A stretch of 64,000 nucleotides of DNA from Flammeovirgaceae bacterium (lineage in GTDB: Bacteria; Bacteroidota; Bacteroidia; Cytophagales; Cyclobacteriaceae). Position 1 is the stretch's first letter. The number at the start of each line of letters is the position of its first letter. The DNA lies in assembly GCA_016712035.1 (NCBI GenBank), contig JADJRT010000005.1, positions 124,001 through 188,000 of the forward strand. Direction: 5' to 3'. Below, piece by piece: positions 21,484-32,127 of the stretch. A model generated the notes under the pieces. That model made no database searches. It was given only the letters and a program-made list of their open reading frames with translations, and was not told where the DNA came from. Made by a program: the position numbers and the translations under genes.

Positions 21484-21740
21484 TCAAATCACTTCAAACA
21501 GTTCTACTTCAAAGATCAGGTTCGAGTTTGCCGGGATAGACCCCGTCCGGTACCTATAGAAGTAATCACATAGCGCAATCCAGATGCATCCGTTTGTGCG
21601 GTAATGCTATTTGTTGACAAATAGTTGTCAATAGCTTCTCCATCAGCAACAAGTTGGTCCTGAAAACTCAGCGGTTCATCATTCGAGCAACTGTTTAGAC
21701 TTAAGCCAATTACGCAAATCAACCAAACTAACTTTTTCAT
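21484..21740 (-). pseudogene. FKBP-type peptidyl-prolyl isomerase lipoprotein, internally deleted
   Basis: The start is a lipoprotein signal (MKKLVWLICVIGLSLNSC, lipid cysteine at 18), followed by an N-terminal linker and SGLRYVITSIGTG, the beginning of an FKBP domain. In the next frame the sequence jumps directly to TGSIPANSNLIFEVELFEVI and stops at 21484; this is the last strand of an FKBP domain. About 60 residues carrying the substrate pocket are missing. Both sides of the junction encode Gly-Thr-Gly, so recombination or assembly collapse at a short repeat is plausible. It sits directly after an intact FKBP lipoprotein gene. Confidence 0.7.
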
Positions 21741-21741
21741 A

Positions 21742-22665
21742 TTACTTAATTTCAAGCATTTCCATGTCAAACTTCAAAATAGAATTGGGCACAATCAATT
21801 GTCCTCTTCCTTGCGCACCGTAAGCTAAAGTAGAAGGAATAAATACAGTCATCTTTGATCCTACATTCATCAATCCCAACGCTTCCTCCCATCCCGGAAT
21901 TACCTGCTGGTATCCAAGCATTACTTCCAACGGCTCATAAGGTTTTCTTCCCTCATTAAATACATTGTTAGCGCGCGCCAAAGATTCAATGCTGCTATCA
22001 AAGCAAGGACCATCTAACAAATAACCGGTATAATTTACACGCACTGTTTGGCCGGGTCTTGCATTTTCTCCCTTACCAGGTTTGGTAATAATATATCGGA
22101 TACCGGATGGTGTAGCTGAAGCCATCAATGCTTTTTGCTGCAAGTGACTCGCAATAAGTACGGTGTCTTTTGCCAGTTGCTCAAGTTCCCCCTTCATTGC
22201 TTTTTCATTTTGCTTGGCAACCAATTCAGTCTGAATTTCTCTGGCCCTTTCCTCTGATACGATATCAGTAACTCCGATATAAAAGGTAAACAAGCCCGTA
22301 CTATCAACCCCTGGAGGAGGCGAAGTGCGAAATGTTTTTTCAAAAAGTGTTTTGGCCGGAATCTGAAACGTTACACTATCACCTTTAGCAAGCAATTGAA
22401 ATATCTCTAAAACCCCATCACCTTCCGGTACAGTATCTTGCGCCATAACCATAGTTGGAAAATCATTCTTACGACTGTCATTCCATACCGAGTCTTTGCC
22501 ATCCATAAACATAAAGTCCATAATTAAGATTTGACCGGGCTTGGCCACCTCACCTGCTCCTTTGCGTAATACAGTATATTTATAACCTGATGGAGTTTTT
22601 TTAGAATCGGAACACGACATACTTAAAATCGCAATAAACGCGATAAGCAAAACTGAATTTTTCAT
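21742..22665 (-). CDS. FKBP-type peptidyl-prolyl isomerase lipoprotein, two FKBP domains
   Basis: A 307-residue lipoprotein with signal FIAILSMSC (cysteine at residue 18). The first FKBP-like domain (about 25-130) begins SGYKYTVLRKGAG and looks divergent in its active site. After a helical linker of about 45 residues, the second domain (about 185-307) is canonical: SGIRYIITKPGKGENARPGQ, VNYTGYLLDG, VIPGWEEALGLMNVG and STLAYGAQGRG. It should assist folding in the periplasm or outer membrane. It lies between nrnA and a second, deleted FKBP gene, apparently in one operon. Confidence 0.88.
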   Translation of the reverse strand: MKNSVLLIAFIAILSMSCSDSKKTPSGYKYTVLRKGAGEVAKPGQILIMDFMFMDGKDSVWNDSRKNDFPTMVMAQDTVPEGDGVLEIFQLLAKGDSVTFQIPAKTLFEKTFRTSPPPGVDSTGLFTFYIGVTDIVSEERAREIQTELVAKQNEKAMKGELEQLAKDTVLIASHLQQKALMASATPSGIRYIITKPGKGENARPGQTVRVNYTGYLLDGPCFDSSIESLARANNVFNEGRKPYEPLEVMLGYQQVIPGWEEALGLMNVGSKMTVFIPSTLAYGAQGRGQLIVPNSILKFDMEMLEIK

Positions 22666-22688
22666 TTTATTGATTTAGATTGTTTTAG

Positions 22689-23709
22689 TTACTCTTTTAA
22701 TAATTGATTTTTATACTCCGGCAATACCTCTAAAAACTTTTTAAGGGTTGCTTCCAACGATAACTTAGTCGATCCGCCCGAGGCATTGCGATGCCCCCCA
22801 CCTTCAAAATGCTTACGGGCTAATTCATTCACGGAAAAATTTCCTAACGACCGAAACGATAATTTTATTTCTTCCTTACGATCGTACATCATTACTGCCA
22901 TGACCACGCCTTTAATAGAAAGGCCATAATTGACAAGGCCTTCGGTGTCGCCTGTTTGCGCTCCATAGCTCTTCAATTCGTCCTGACTTAAGGTCATATA
23001 AGCCGTTCGGTATTCTGGTAATACAACCAATTTCTGACTCAATACAAAACCTGTAAGGCGCAACCGCTCGAGTGAATTTGTATCATAAATCTGAAACGCA
23101 ATTTTATGCGGATCAGCACCATACCCCACCAAGGCGGTGGCAATCTGAAATTCCTTTTGCCGGGTATTATTATGCCTGAACCCACCGGTATCTGTCATTA
23201 ATCCGGAATAAAGGCACGTTGCAATATCTTTGTCTATCAGATTTTGTTCTTGTAAATCCTCAATCAATTCAAAAATAAGTCCTGCCGTTGATGCCGACTC
23301 GGTACTCCATTTTTCGAAATCCGCAAAAGCTTGGGCCCAGATGGTGATCAATCAGAACTTTAGTAGCTCCGGATTTTTTAACCATATCTCCAAGCGTATT
23401 GATCCGACTCAAGCTTGAAAAATCAAGACAGAAGATAATTTCTGCATTTTCAATTAGTATGGCTGCCTTTGATTCATTCTCGGGTTGCTGCTGAGATAAG
23501 GCCAGTACCGTTTGATTCCCTGGCATCCAAGCCAAAAAATCAGGGTAATTACTTGGGGTTATTACAGAAACCTGATGGCCTTTTTTACTTAAAAACCTAG
23601 CCAAACCTAACGATGAACCTAAAGCATCAGCATCTGGTTTAAAATGCGTAACGATAACAACCCGCTTTGGCTGGCTAATTAGAGACTTAAAGGCCGGTAA
23701 ATTTTTCAT
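22689..23709 (-). CDS. nrnA: DHH-family oligoribonuclease/PAP phosphatase (NrnA), one frameshift
   Basis: The DHH/DHHA1 protein is about 339 residues after correction. The metal site is visible as THFKPDADALGSSLG (residues about 21-35), FCLDFSSL (about 113) and the DHH motif IDHHL (about 137). After the shift the DHHA1 half contains YSGLMTDTGGFRH and the C-terminal EGGGHRNASGG motif. An extra base at about 23333-23338 breaks the frame just after the DHH histidines; QAFADFEKWSTESAS continues in the other frame. NrnA degrades short RNA oligomers and 3'-phosphoadenosine 5'-phosphate. It is divergent from ndk. Confidence 0.88.
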
Positions 23710-23830
23710 CGAAGCCGCAAAAATGGCAATTTTAATTGGGAGTGCATAACACTAAGTTTTTGCGACATAGTTGAATTGGATTAAGTCAAAAAACATTGCG
23801 CGCCAGACTATGGACTGTTATCTAAAAAGC

Positions 23831-23838
23831 TAATTTTG
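23831..23838 (+). promoter_or_regulatory. Possible -7 box for ndk
   Basis: TAATTTTG matches TAnnTTTG 44 bases before the ndk start at 23883. A clear -33 TTTG is not seen at the right distance, so this is tentative. Confidence 0.3.
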
Positions 23839-23882
23839 CGCCCGAATTAAGGATTTCGAAACAATTTAAATTTTACGATAAA

Positions 23883-24302
23883 ATGGCAAAAAACAGAACT
23901 TTTACGATGATTAAGCCGGATGCTACAGGGGCGGGGAATACAGGAGCAATTATTAAAATGATTGAAGAGGCTGGCTTTCGCATCGTTGCGATGAAAAAAT
24001 CTCAGTTAAGCGCAGAGCTGGCTGGCAAATTCTATGAAATCCATAAGGAGCGTCCTTTTTATGGCGAGTTAGTTACCTACATGAGCAGTGGTACTATTGT
24101 GCCCATGATTCTAGAGAAAGATAATGCTGTTGAAGATTTTAGAAAATTAATTGGCGCAACCGATCCTAAGAAAGCTGCACCGGGCACTGTACGTGCTTTG
24201 TTTGCAAAGTCTATTGATGCCAATGCCATCCATGGCTCTGATTCTGATGAGAATGCAGCCATTGAAGGCAATTTCTTTTTCTCACAATTTGAGAGATTTT
24301 AA
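23883..24302 (+). CDS. ndk: Nucleoside diphosphate kinase
   Basis: Transfers the terminal phosphate of ATP to other nucleoside diphosphates. The 139-residue protein starts with NRTFTMIKPDATGAGNTG and has the catalytic histidine H117 in IHGSDSDENAAIE, the family signature. The segment HKERPFYGELVTYMSSG is also typical. Intact and of normal length. It is divergent from the nrnA operon and followed by gcvP on the same strand after about 118 bases that contain short TAGTAACTAGT-like repeats but no recognisable riboswitch. Confidence 0.95.
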   Translation: MAKNRTFTMIKPDATGAGNTGAIIKMIEEAGFRIVAMKKSQLSAELAGKFYEIHKERPFYGELVTYMSSGTIVPMILEKDNAVEDFRKLIGATDPKKAAPGTVRALFAKSIDANAIHGSDSDENAAIEGNFFFSQFERF

Positions 24303-24420
24303 TTAGTAGCTGGGTACTGGTATCTAGTCGCTTGCTTCTAGTAACTAGTAAACAGTATCCACGCATGACATTCGGTGAACCTTTTTTATTCTCTCCGGTT
24401 ATTTAATCAAAATTTATTCT

Positions 24421-27296
24421 ATGACTTCCATCGATCCCACCTACTCAGAAAAATTTGAATCGCGGCACAACGCACCCGATGCACACCAAATCGCGGAAAT
24501 GCTTAAAGTAGTGAGGGCTACCTCGGTGGATGAAGTCATTGATCAAACTTTTCCGGCAAACATCCGGTTAAAAAAGTCACTGAACCTTCCGGCAGCACAA
24601 TCTGAGTATGAGTTTTTGAATTCATTCAAAAAGATGATTTCAAAAAACAAGATCTATAAATCTTATTTGGGAACGGGTTATTACAATTGCATTACACCGG
24701 GTGTTATTCTTCGCAATGTATTGGAGAATCCAGGATGGTACACAGCCTACACTCCGTATCAAGCTGAGATTGCGCAGGGTCGTATGGAAGCATTGATCAA
24801 CTACCAAACCGTGATCATTGACCTTACGGGAATGGAGATTGCAAATGCTTCATTACTCGATGAAGCCACTGCGGCTGCCGAAGCTATGCACTTACTGTAT
24901 GCTTCGCGCAAAGGCAATAAGAAAAATGCCAATACTTTTTTTGTTGATGAGAATACGTTTCCACAGGTTATTGACTTGTTAAAAACAAGATCGGCACCGA
25001 TTGGAGTTACGTTGCAAATCGGAAACATTGAAAAATTAGATCTTGCCAATCCCGATCTTTTTGCAGCCTATGTTCAGAACCCAGACAACAATGGTGAGAT
25101 CAAAGATTACACAGCGCTGATTGAAACTGCACATGAAAAAGAACTTTTTGTAGTTGTTGGTGCAGACTTGATGAGCCTTGTGCTTATGAAATCGCCCGGA
25201 GAAATGGGCGCTGATGTAGTGGTGGGTTGTTCGCAACGCTTTGGTGTGCCGATGGGTTTTGGTGGGCCGCATGCCGCATTCTTTGCAACGAAAGAAGAAT
25301 TCAAAAGACAAATTCCCGGTAGGATTATTGGTATTTCCATTGATGCTCAAGGAAACCCGGGTTATCGCATGGCTTTACAAACTCGCGAGCAACACATTCG
25401 CAGAGAAAAAGCAACTTCAAATATTTGTACAGCGCAAGTACTACTTTCAGTTATGGCCAGCATGTATGCAGTGTATCATGGCCCCAAAGGATTAAAGAAA
25501 ATTGCCGGCCGCATTCATGGGCTTGCACAAATTCTTGAAAAAGAAATTGTTGCTCTAGGTTTAAAACAAGTAAATAAAAATTACTTCGATACACTTAAGG
25601 TTGCTGTTGCTGACTCAAAAGCCATTCGCGAGAAAGCTGAAAAAGCAGAACTCAACTTCAGGTACTTTGAAAATAATCACATCGGAATTTCTTTAGATGA
25701 AACGACTAATTTAAAGGATGTTGAAAATATTCTTTCTGTACTTGGAGCTACGTCTTCTATAAAAGCTAGCAAAGCTGAGATTAAGTGGCCAAGTTCTCTT
25801 ATTAGAACATCTTCTTTTTTAACTCATCCGATTTTCAATACGCATCATTCCGAACATGAAATGTTGCGCTACATAAAAAGGTTAGAGAACAAAGATCTTT
25901 CGATGGTTCACTCTATGATTTCATTGGGCTCTTGCACCATGAAGTTAAATGCCACTGCCGAAATGATTCCAGTTACATGGCCTGAGTTAGGTCAAATACA
26001 TCCTTTCGCTCCTGCGGATCAAACACTCGGGTATAAAGAGATGATCACTAACCTGGAAAACTGGTTAAAAGAAATAACCGGCTTTACAGGGGTATCGTTA
26101 CAACCAAATAGTGGTGCGCAAGGTGAGTATGCCGGCTTGATGGTTATTCGTGCTTATCATGAAAATAGAAACGAACCGCACAGAAATATTTCATTAATCC
26201 CTGCTTCAGCACATGGCACCAATCCAGCCAGCGCAGTCATGGCGGGCATGGAGGTAGTGGTAGTAAAATCAGATGCGGAAGGAAAAATTGATGTGGCCGA
26301 TTTGAAAGCTAAAGCGGAACAATATAAAGACAAGCTATCGTGTTTGATGGTTACGTATCCATCTACACATGGCGTGTTTGAAGAATCAATTGTTGAAATC
26401 TGCGAAACCATTCATGCGCATGGGGGATTGGTTTATATGGATGGTGCTAATATGAATGCCCAAGTGGGATTAACATCTCCTGCCAACATTGGTGCCGATG
26501 TTTGTCACTTAAATCTTCATAAAACATTTTGTATTCCTCACGGTGGTGGTGGACCAGGCATGGGACCTATCTGTGTGAATGATAAACTAAAACCGTTCCT
26601 ACCGGGTCATGCTGTTATTAAGACTGGTGGCGAAAAAGCAATCTCAGCCGTGTCATCTGCCCCGTGGGGTAGCGCGAGCATCTTAGTTATTTCTTACGCA
26701 TACATTGCCATGATGGGAAGCGAAGGATTAACCAACGCCACCAAGATGGCTATCTTCAATGCGAATTACATTAAAGAACACCTTAGTAAACATTTTAAAA
26801 TCTTATACACAGGAACGAACGGCCGATGTGCACACGAAATGATTGTTGATTGCCGCGATTTTAAAAAGCCGGAATTGAAGTAGAGGATATTGCCAAGCGA
26901 TTGATGGATTATGGTTTCCATGCGCCCACCGTTTCGTTTCCGGTTGCAGGAACTTTAATGATTGAGCCAACAGAAAGCGAACCTAAAAAAGAAATGGATC
27001 GCTTTATAGAAGCGTTGATCGAAATCAGAGATGAAATTCGTGAGATAGAAGAAGGCAAGGCTGATAAAGAAGAAAATGTTTTGAAGCATGCGCCACATAC
27101 TGCGGCCGTAATAACAGCTGATGAATGGACAAGACCTTACAGCAGACAAAAGGCAGCGTATCCGTTAGCCTTTGTGAAGGAGGCTAAATTTTGGCCAACT
27201 GTTAGCCGGGTAGATAATGCCTATGGCGATCGCAACTTAATGTGCAGTTGTTTGCCGATGGAAGAATACTCCAAACCTGAAGAGACGACAGCTTAG
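24421..27296 (+). CDS. gcvP: Glycine dehydrogenase (decarboxylating), P protein, one frameshift
   Basis: The P protein of the glycine cleavage system, in its fused homodimeric form (about 958 residues). The first half has YLGTGYYNCITPGVILRNV and EATAAAEAM; the second half has SLGSCTMKLNATAEM, SAHGTNPASAVMAGM and the pyridoxal-phosphate lysine in NLHKTFCIPHGGGGPGMG. One base is missing near 26867; the C-terminal 135 residues (AGIEVEDIAKRLMDYGFHAPTVSFPV onward) are in the shifted frame. No glycine riboswitch is evident upstream. Other cleavage-system genes are not in this window. Confidence 0.95.
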
Positions 27297-27317
27297 GAGT
27301 CTAACCTTAAATTTAAG

Positions 27318-27346
27318 AATGCCAGTATTAACTGGCATTTTTCTTT
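27318..27346 (+). terminator. Terminator after gcvP
   Basis: AATGCCAGT (27318-27326) and ACTGGCATT (27331-27339) form a 9-bp stem with a 4-base loop followed by TTTCTTTT, 21 bases after the gcvP stop. Confidence 0.85.
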
Positions 27347-27387
27347 TGCAATCAATTGATAAATTGAAGTAGATTCACAATCTGACA

Positions 27388-29025
27388 ATGTCCACCAACG
27401 CGCAAAATGTAAAAGCTACACTTCCCTGGTGGACCTGGCTAGTTCCTGTTTTGGTCATTCATGTTACAGGACATCTTTCCTTATTCTTTAAATATGATCA
27501 GGGGGTAAGTACATTATATCTTCCTACAGCAGTGGCTATTGTTATGGTTAACTGGTGGGGAGTTGCTCGTGTGATTCCAGCCCTGTATATCGTTGCCACA
27601 CTCAACACCTATTATTGGGGTATCGCAGAGTATTGGTTATGGCCCATCCTCTCAGCCCCCGAGGCTATCGCTGTTCTTATTTCTTATTATCTATTTCGAA
27701 TTGTTTTTAAAGGAAAATATTGGCTTCCTTCAACGCGAGAATTCTTGCTTTTCATTTTCGTTGCGATCGTTATTCCTTTGTTGATTGAACTTCTCCTACT
27801 TCACTTCACGCTTATCTATTTTGGAGAACAAACATTAACTACTTTTGGTGAGAACTTTCTTCGCGGTTGGTTGGGTGAGTTTACTGCTAACTTCGGCATT
27901 GCAACCCCTCTTTTGTTCCTGCTCACTCCGTTTCTTTCGCGTAAAGGCTGGTTGTATCATCATCCGGATGAGTCATTGCCCAATCTCTTCCCCACTTCGA
28001 GAATAAAAATAATCGAATCTGTAATCATTTACATAGCACTGCTTCTTCTCTCCTTTACTATTCCTTTTGAGAGATATTGGTTTGCCTATGGATTAGTGTC
28101 TCTTTATGTTGCCATACGATTCGGCTTTGGCGATGTACTTCTTTGCAATTTATATATCTTTATAATAACCTTTATTGCACCCGTATTTTTTCCAACCATC
28201 TGGGGTGTAAATATTATTATTGAATCGGAGTTGTACATTATTTTTTTAGGCAATCTTCTTCTTTCTCTATTTGCTGCCATAACGGGAAGAGTGATTTCTG
28301 ATTTGCGATTAGCGGAAGAAACCTTAAACAAACAAAAGGCTGAGTTGGAGGCAGCTAATCTGGAGCTAGATCGATTTGTGTATAGTGCATCGCATGACTT
28401 AAGCGCTCCTTTAAAGTCTGTGTTGGGCCTTGTTGCAATAAGTAAAATTGATCCGGCCCCTGAATCATCAAAAAGCTATCTCCACCAAATTGAAACCAGT
28501 GTAAAAAAACTAGATGTATTTATCGGAGAAATTCTTGATTATTCCAGAAATAAACGATCAGGCATCAACCCCGAAAAAGTAAATCTTAAAGAGATCTGCG
28601 ATGAAATTCTTGAAACCGTAAAATACCTCGATGGATTCTCCGATCTCAGTATTGAGATGCCTGGTTTAGAACAATGTATTGTGAGTCAGGATAAAACCAG
28701 ATTAAAAATTATTCTTAGTAATTTAATTTCTAATGCAATTAAATTCAAGAAATCAAAAAATGAAATAGCGGGGTGGATTAAAATTACAGCTGAAAAAAAG
28801 GAAGGTATACTATTGATTCATGTTGAAGACAATGGCGAGGGAATCAAGGCAGAGTTAAGCAAAAAGATATTTGATATGTTTTATCGTGCCTCCGAGAAAG
28901 CAAAGGGATCGGGACTCGGTTTATACATTGCGCTGGAATCAGCCAAAAAAATTGGCGGAACTATTCGCTTAAAAACTGAATATGGAGCAGGCTCCTGCTT
29001 TACAATTGAAATTCCTGAATTGTAG
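27388..29025 (+). CDS. MASE1-domain sensor histidine kinase
   Basis: A 545-residue protein. The N-terminal half (about 15-300) contains some eight membrane helices with the look of a MASE1 integral sensor. A short coiled region (about 305-330) leads to a HisKA domain with YSASHDLSAPLKSV; the phosphorylated histidine is in ASHDL near residue 334. The HATPase domain has NLISNAIKFK, DNGEGI and GSGLGLYI. There is no response regulator next to it, so it is an orphan kinase; its partner and ligand are unknown. The gene is convergent with the M28 peptidase gene. Confidence 0.85.
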   Translation: MSTNAQNVKATLPWWTWLVPVLVIHVTGHLSLFFKYDQGVSTLYLPTAVAIVMVNWWGVARVIPALYIVATLNTYYWGIAEYWLWPILSAPEAIAVLISYYLFRIVFKGKYWLPSTREFLLFIFVAIVIPLLIELLLLHFTLIYFGEQTLTTFGENFLRGWLGEFTANFGIATPLLFLLTPFLSRKGWLYHHPDESLPNLFPTSRIKIIESVIIYIALLLLSFTIPFERYWFAYGLVSLYVAIRFGFGDVLLCNLYIFIITFIAPVFFPTIWGVNIIIESELYIIFLGNLLLSLFAAITGRVISDLRLAEETLNKQKAELEAANLELDRFVYSASHDLSAPLKSVLGLVAISKIDPAPESSKSYLHQIETSVKKLDVFIGEILDYSRNKRSGINPEKVNLKEICDEILETVKYLDGFSDLSIEMPGLEQCIVSQDKTRLKIILSNLISNAIKFKKSKNEIAGWIKITAEKKEGILLIHVEDNGEGIKAELSKKIFDMFYRASEKAKGSGLGLYIALESAKKIGGTIRLKTEYGAGSCFTIEIPEL

Positions 29026-29041
29026 ACTAACAATCTCCTTC

Positions 29042-30415
29042 TCACTTCAATCCGTACTTATCAATCAGGTACACCATAGCCGCCATCGAAGCTGCACCTA
29101 ATTCCAATTCGCGCTTATCTACTTTGTCAATAGTGTCTTCGGCTGAGTGGTGATAATTGAAATAGCGCTGCGAGTCGGGTAAAAAACCAAGTAACGCTAC
29201 ACCCTGACTTGCCAGTGGGCCAATATCAGCGCCACCGCCTTCTTCACTAAAGTCCGAAAGCCCATAGGGTTCCAATAAAGGTTTCCAACTTCTAACTTTT
29301 GCTTTTGCCTTTTCTTCAGTAGGTACAGTAAAGCCGCGGGGTACAAACCCTCCCCGATCAGATTCAATGGCAGCAATATGTTGCTCTTTATTTTTGGCAG
29401 CTAACTCCGCATATGCATTTCCGCCACGCAAACCATTTTCTTCATTCATAAACATAACAGCCCTTATCGTGCGCTTAGGTTTGTAGCCAATAGCATTAAA
29501 TAATCGCAACACTTCAATGGACTGCACGCACCCTGCCCCATCATCATGCGCCCCTTGCCCAAGATCCCACGAATCTAAGTGGCCACCTACTACAATAATT
29601 TCATTAGGAAACTCGCTGCCTTTGATTTCTCCCACCACGTTGAACGATGGTGCATCTTCCAAAGTGACCGAGTGATTTTCCATATAGAATTGCAAGTCTT
29701 TTTCATCTTTTAAAAGTTTACTTACTAATTCGGCATGGCGTGTACTAATTGCCAAAGCCGGAATTTTTGTAACGTTAGGCGCATATCGCATATTACCGGT
29801 GTGTGGATAATCTTCCAGGTTAGAACCCATCGACCGAACCAACACCGCTACCGCTCCATACTTAGCTGCTTCGGATGAGCCATTGCCCCGTTGATCCACT
29901 GCGCCACCGTACGCAGCAAACGTATTAAGCTTGGTGGGGTCCATTGCACGATTAAAAAATACAATCTTGCCTTGAACACCTTTCGTGCCTAGCAACTTCA
30001 ATTCATCAAAATTTTTCACTTCGACTATACCCGCAGCAATACCGGCAGGTCCCGTGCTCACTGATCCTCCCAACGAACACACATTCACTTCTACCGTTCC
30101 TCTTTTCTTTGAATTAATTCTTCCTATTTCTTTCGTGCCTCGTACCCAATGCGGCACCAAGACTGGCTGTAACCAAACCGAATCAAAACCAAAGCCTTCC
30201 ATCACGTGGCGACTCCACTCAACCGATGCGGCCGCACCCGGTGATCCCGACAGTCGAGGCCCAATATTTACGCAAAGATCAGTTAGCATTTCATATGACT
30301 TTCCTTTGCTTAAAGCTTCATCAAAGATTTGCTTAATCGCACCTTCATCGCGCACCTGCGAAATAGCTGCCAGGCTGAAAAAGAAAAATCCAAAAGTTAA
30401 AATTGATTTTGTCAT
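29042..30415 (-). CDS. Secreted M28 family metallopeptidase with PA domain
   Basis: About 457 residues from the ATG at 30415, chosen because it begins a signal peptide (MTKSILTFGFFFFSLAAISQ). The PA-like insert lies around residues 110-240. The M28 catalytic core has GGHLDSWDLGQGAHDDGAG, where the histidine and aspartates bind zinc, then MNEENGLRGGNAY with the catalytic and ligand glutamates, and a late YNYHHSAEDTIDKVD segment with the last metal histidine. It resembles glutamate carboxypeptidase II-like or plasma glutamate carboxypeptidase enzymes and should cleave peptides outside the inner membrane. Intact. Confidence 0.88.
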   Translation of the reverse strand: MTKSILTFGFFFFSLAAISQVRDEGAIKQIFDEALSKGKSYEMLTDLCVNIGPRLSGSPGAAASVEWSRHVMEGFGFDSVWLQPVLVPHWVRGTKEIGRINSKKRGTVEVNVCSLGGSVSTGPAGIAAGIVEVKNFDELKLLGTKGVQGKIVFFNRAMDPTKLNTFAAYGGAVDQRGNGSSEAAKYGAVAVLVRSMGSNLEDYPHTGNMRYAPNVTKIPALAISTRHAELVSKLLKDEKDLQFYMENHSVTLEDAPSFNVVGEIKGSEFPNEIIVVGGHLDSWDLGQGAHDDGAGCVQSIEVLRLFNAIGYKPKRTIRAVMFMNEENGLRGGNAYAELAAKNKEQHIAAIESDRGGFVPRGFTVPTEEKAKAKVRSWKPLLEPYGLSDFSEEGGGADIGPLASQGVALLGFLPDSQRYFNYHHSAEDTIDKVDKRELELGAASMAAMVYLIDKYGLK

Positions 30416-30604
30416 ATCGCTTCCGTTAATAAATTGGGTTGGCACTGATAAAAGTAACAGTACTAAGCACAAATACGCAATATCCTCTGAATTCGGAAAG
30501 CCTCTTTATTCAAAGTATTTAAGAAACTGGGTACGCGGCAATAAAAAAACAATCAAACGTTTGAAAGGCAATGTTTTACAGTCGAACTTAGTAAAAAAAT
30601 AAAA

Positions 30605-31510
30605 ATGGCTTTTCTATTTGATTCGTTTGAGGGTTGGAAAAACTATTGTACTGAGAACAAGAAGACCGTGGTGCAAGCAGTATTGGATTATGAACAGGAA
30701 CAAAAAGGAAGAACCGAAGAACAAATCTGGACGGGGCTTGGTAAAGCCTGGGAGGTAATGAAAGATGCAGTGCATACAGGGTTAGAAGAAGATATGACTT
30801 CGCGCTCCGGTATGATTAATAATGGCGCCAAGAAAGTATTTCGCCATCCGGTGACGGTACTTTCAAAAGAATTTCAAAATCTTATCTCAAGAGCGTTAGC
30901 CGCTAAAGAGGTAAATTCCTGTATGGGTCGCATTGTAGCAGCACCGACAGCCGGTGCCTCGGGTATTATGCCCGGTGTATTAGTTACCATTCAGGAAATT
31001 CATAACGTTGACGATAAAAAAATTTTAGAGGCAATGCTTTTAGCTGCAGGTATTGCTCTAATCATGGAACAGAAAGCAAGTATATCGGGTGCAGTTGGGG
31101 GTTGCCAGGCCGAAACCGGAACTGCTGCAGCTATGGGTGCGGGAGCTATTGTATATTGTTTGGATGGCAATACCGATCAGATTTTTAATGGTGTAGCCAT
31201 CACCGTTCAGTGTATGTTAGGGTTGGTATGCGATCCGGTTGCCGGGTTGGTTGAAATACCTTGCGTGGTACGCAATGCAAGCGCAGCAGCTATCGCGAAT
31301 AGTTCAGCCCAAATTGCTTTAGCCAATGTGAGCAGTGTTATTCCGGTTGATGAAGTGATAGAAGCGATGGGCGAAATCGGCTCTAGTATGGAAACACGCT
31401 ACAAAGAAACTGCCTTGGGTGGATTAGCCGCTACAAAAACAGGACAAGCAATCGCAAAAAAAGTTTTGATTCGGGATATTGAAATTATGCCTGATGAAAA
31501 TGTGAGTTGA
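30605..31510 (+). CDS. sdaAA: L-serine ammonia-lyase, iron-sulphur dependent, alpha subunit
   Basis: Deaminates L-serine to pyruvate with a [4Fe-4S] cluster. The 301-residue protein carries the family core NSCMGRIVAAPTAGASGIMPG near residue 105, GAVGGCQAETGTAAAMGAG near residue 157 and LVCDPVAGLVEIPCV near residue 205, which together supply the conserved cluster cysteines. Only the alpha (catalytic) part is present; a beta subunit is not adjacent, which is not unusual for Bacteroidota where it is encoded elsewhere. It follows divergently from the M28 peptidase gene. Confidence 0.9.
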   Translation: MAFLFDSFEGWKNYCTENKKTVVQAVLDYEQEQKGRTEEQIWTGLGKAWEVMKDAVHTGLEEDMTSRSGMINNGAKKVFRHPVTVLSKEFQNLISRALAAKEVNSCMGRIVAAPTAGASGIMPGVLVTIQEIHNVDDKKILEAMLLAAGIALIMEQKASISGAVGGCQAETGTAAAMGAGAIVYCLDGNTDQIFNGVAITVQCMLGLVCDPVAGLVEIPCVVRNASAAAIANSSAQIALANVSSVIPVDEVIEAMGEIGSSMETRYKETALGGLAATKTGQAIAKKVLIRDIEIMPDENVS

Positions 31511-31613
31511 GGTTACCCAAAGGTAAAAGTCCTATAGAGACTACATCTCGGTAAATAGCGTCTTTATTCAACCAACCGAAATCTCTTTAGGGATGATATA
31601 ACCAATTTGTCTT

Positions 31614-32078
31614 TTAAACCGGTTGTACACTTCTCACAAAATTCATCACAGCATCATACCCAAAATAAACAGCACTGGTTAAAATGACTGACCAAATACA
31701 CGCGCTGACGAACATATAAATAATTATCTTCTCACGGTTTGGACTTACACTCACGGCTATCAACGTGCCCCCAATGGGCGAAAGAAGAATAGGTGTTAGC
31801 GCAGCAACACCTACCAATCCATATTTCTTAAGAAAATTAGATTTCTCTTTAGGAGGTTTATCCGATGCCCTCTTTCTAAAGAGGCGATCCCAGATTCTTT
31901 CTCTAATGAACTCTCCAAAATAAGTAAAGGCCACCACCACCGTCATCATACCGGCCACGGTAACAATCATAGTGGTAATGATGTGCAGTCCGGCTGCCTT
32001 GCCACCAATAGGGCCAAAAAAAAATTTAACCATGCTCCACAAATAAACCGTAAAGGTCTTCAGTATCTCTTCCCACAT
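31614..32078 (-). CDS. Small integral membrane protein (COG2426-like)
   Basis: A 154-residue protein with about four hydrophobic segments: near 8-30, 33-55, 90-112 and 120-145, separated by a basic cytoplasmic loop (RERIWDRLFRKRASDK). The segment TPILLSPIGGTLIAVS resembles the helix hairpin of the small-multidrug-export/DedA-like group, so a transport role is possible but unproven. It lies 49 bases downstream of upp on the same strand. I assign no substrate. Confidence 0.5.
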   Translation of the reverse strand: MWEEILKTFTVYLWSMVKFFFGPIGGKAAGLHIITTMIVTVAGMMTVVVAFTYFGEFIRERIWDRLFRKRASDKPPKEKSNFLKKYGLVGVAALTPILLSPIGGTLIAVSVSPNREKIIIYMFVSACIWSVILTSAVYFGYDAVMNFVRSVQPV

Positions 32079-32127
32079 ATCAATTCAAAATTTGAAATTT
32101 AAAATTAAGAACATTGAATCTTGAATT

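Noticed and set aside
24303..24420. A glycine riboswitch upstream of gcvP
   Set aside because: The gap is only about 118 bases and shows TAGTAACTAGT-like repeats and no conserved glycine-aptamer core.
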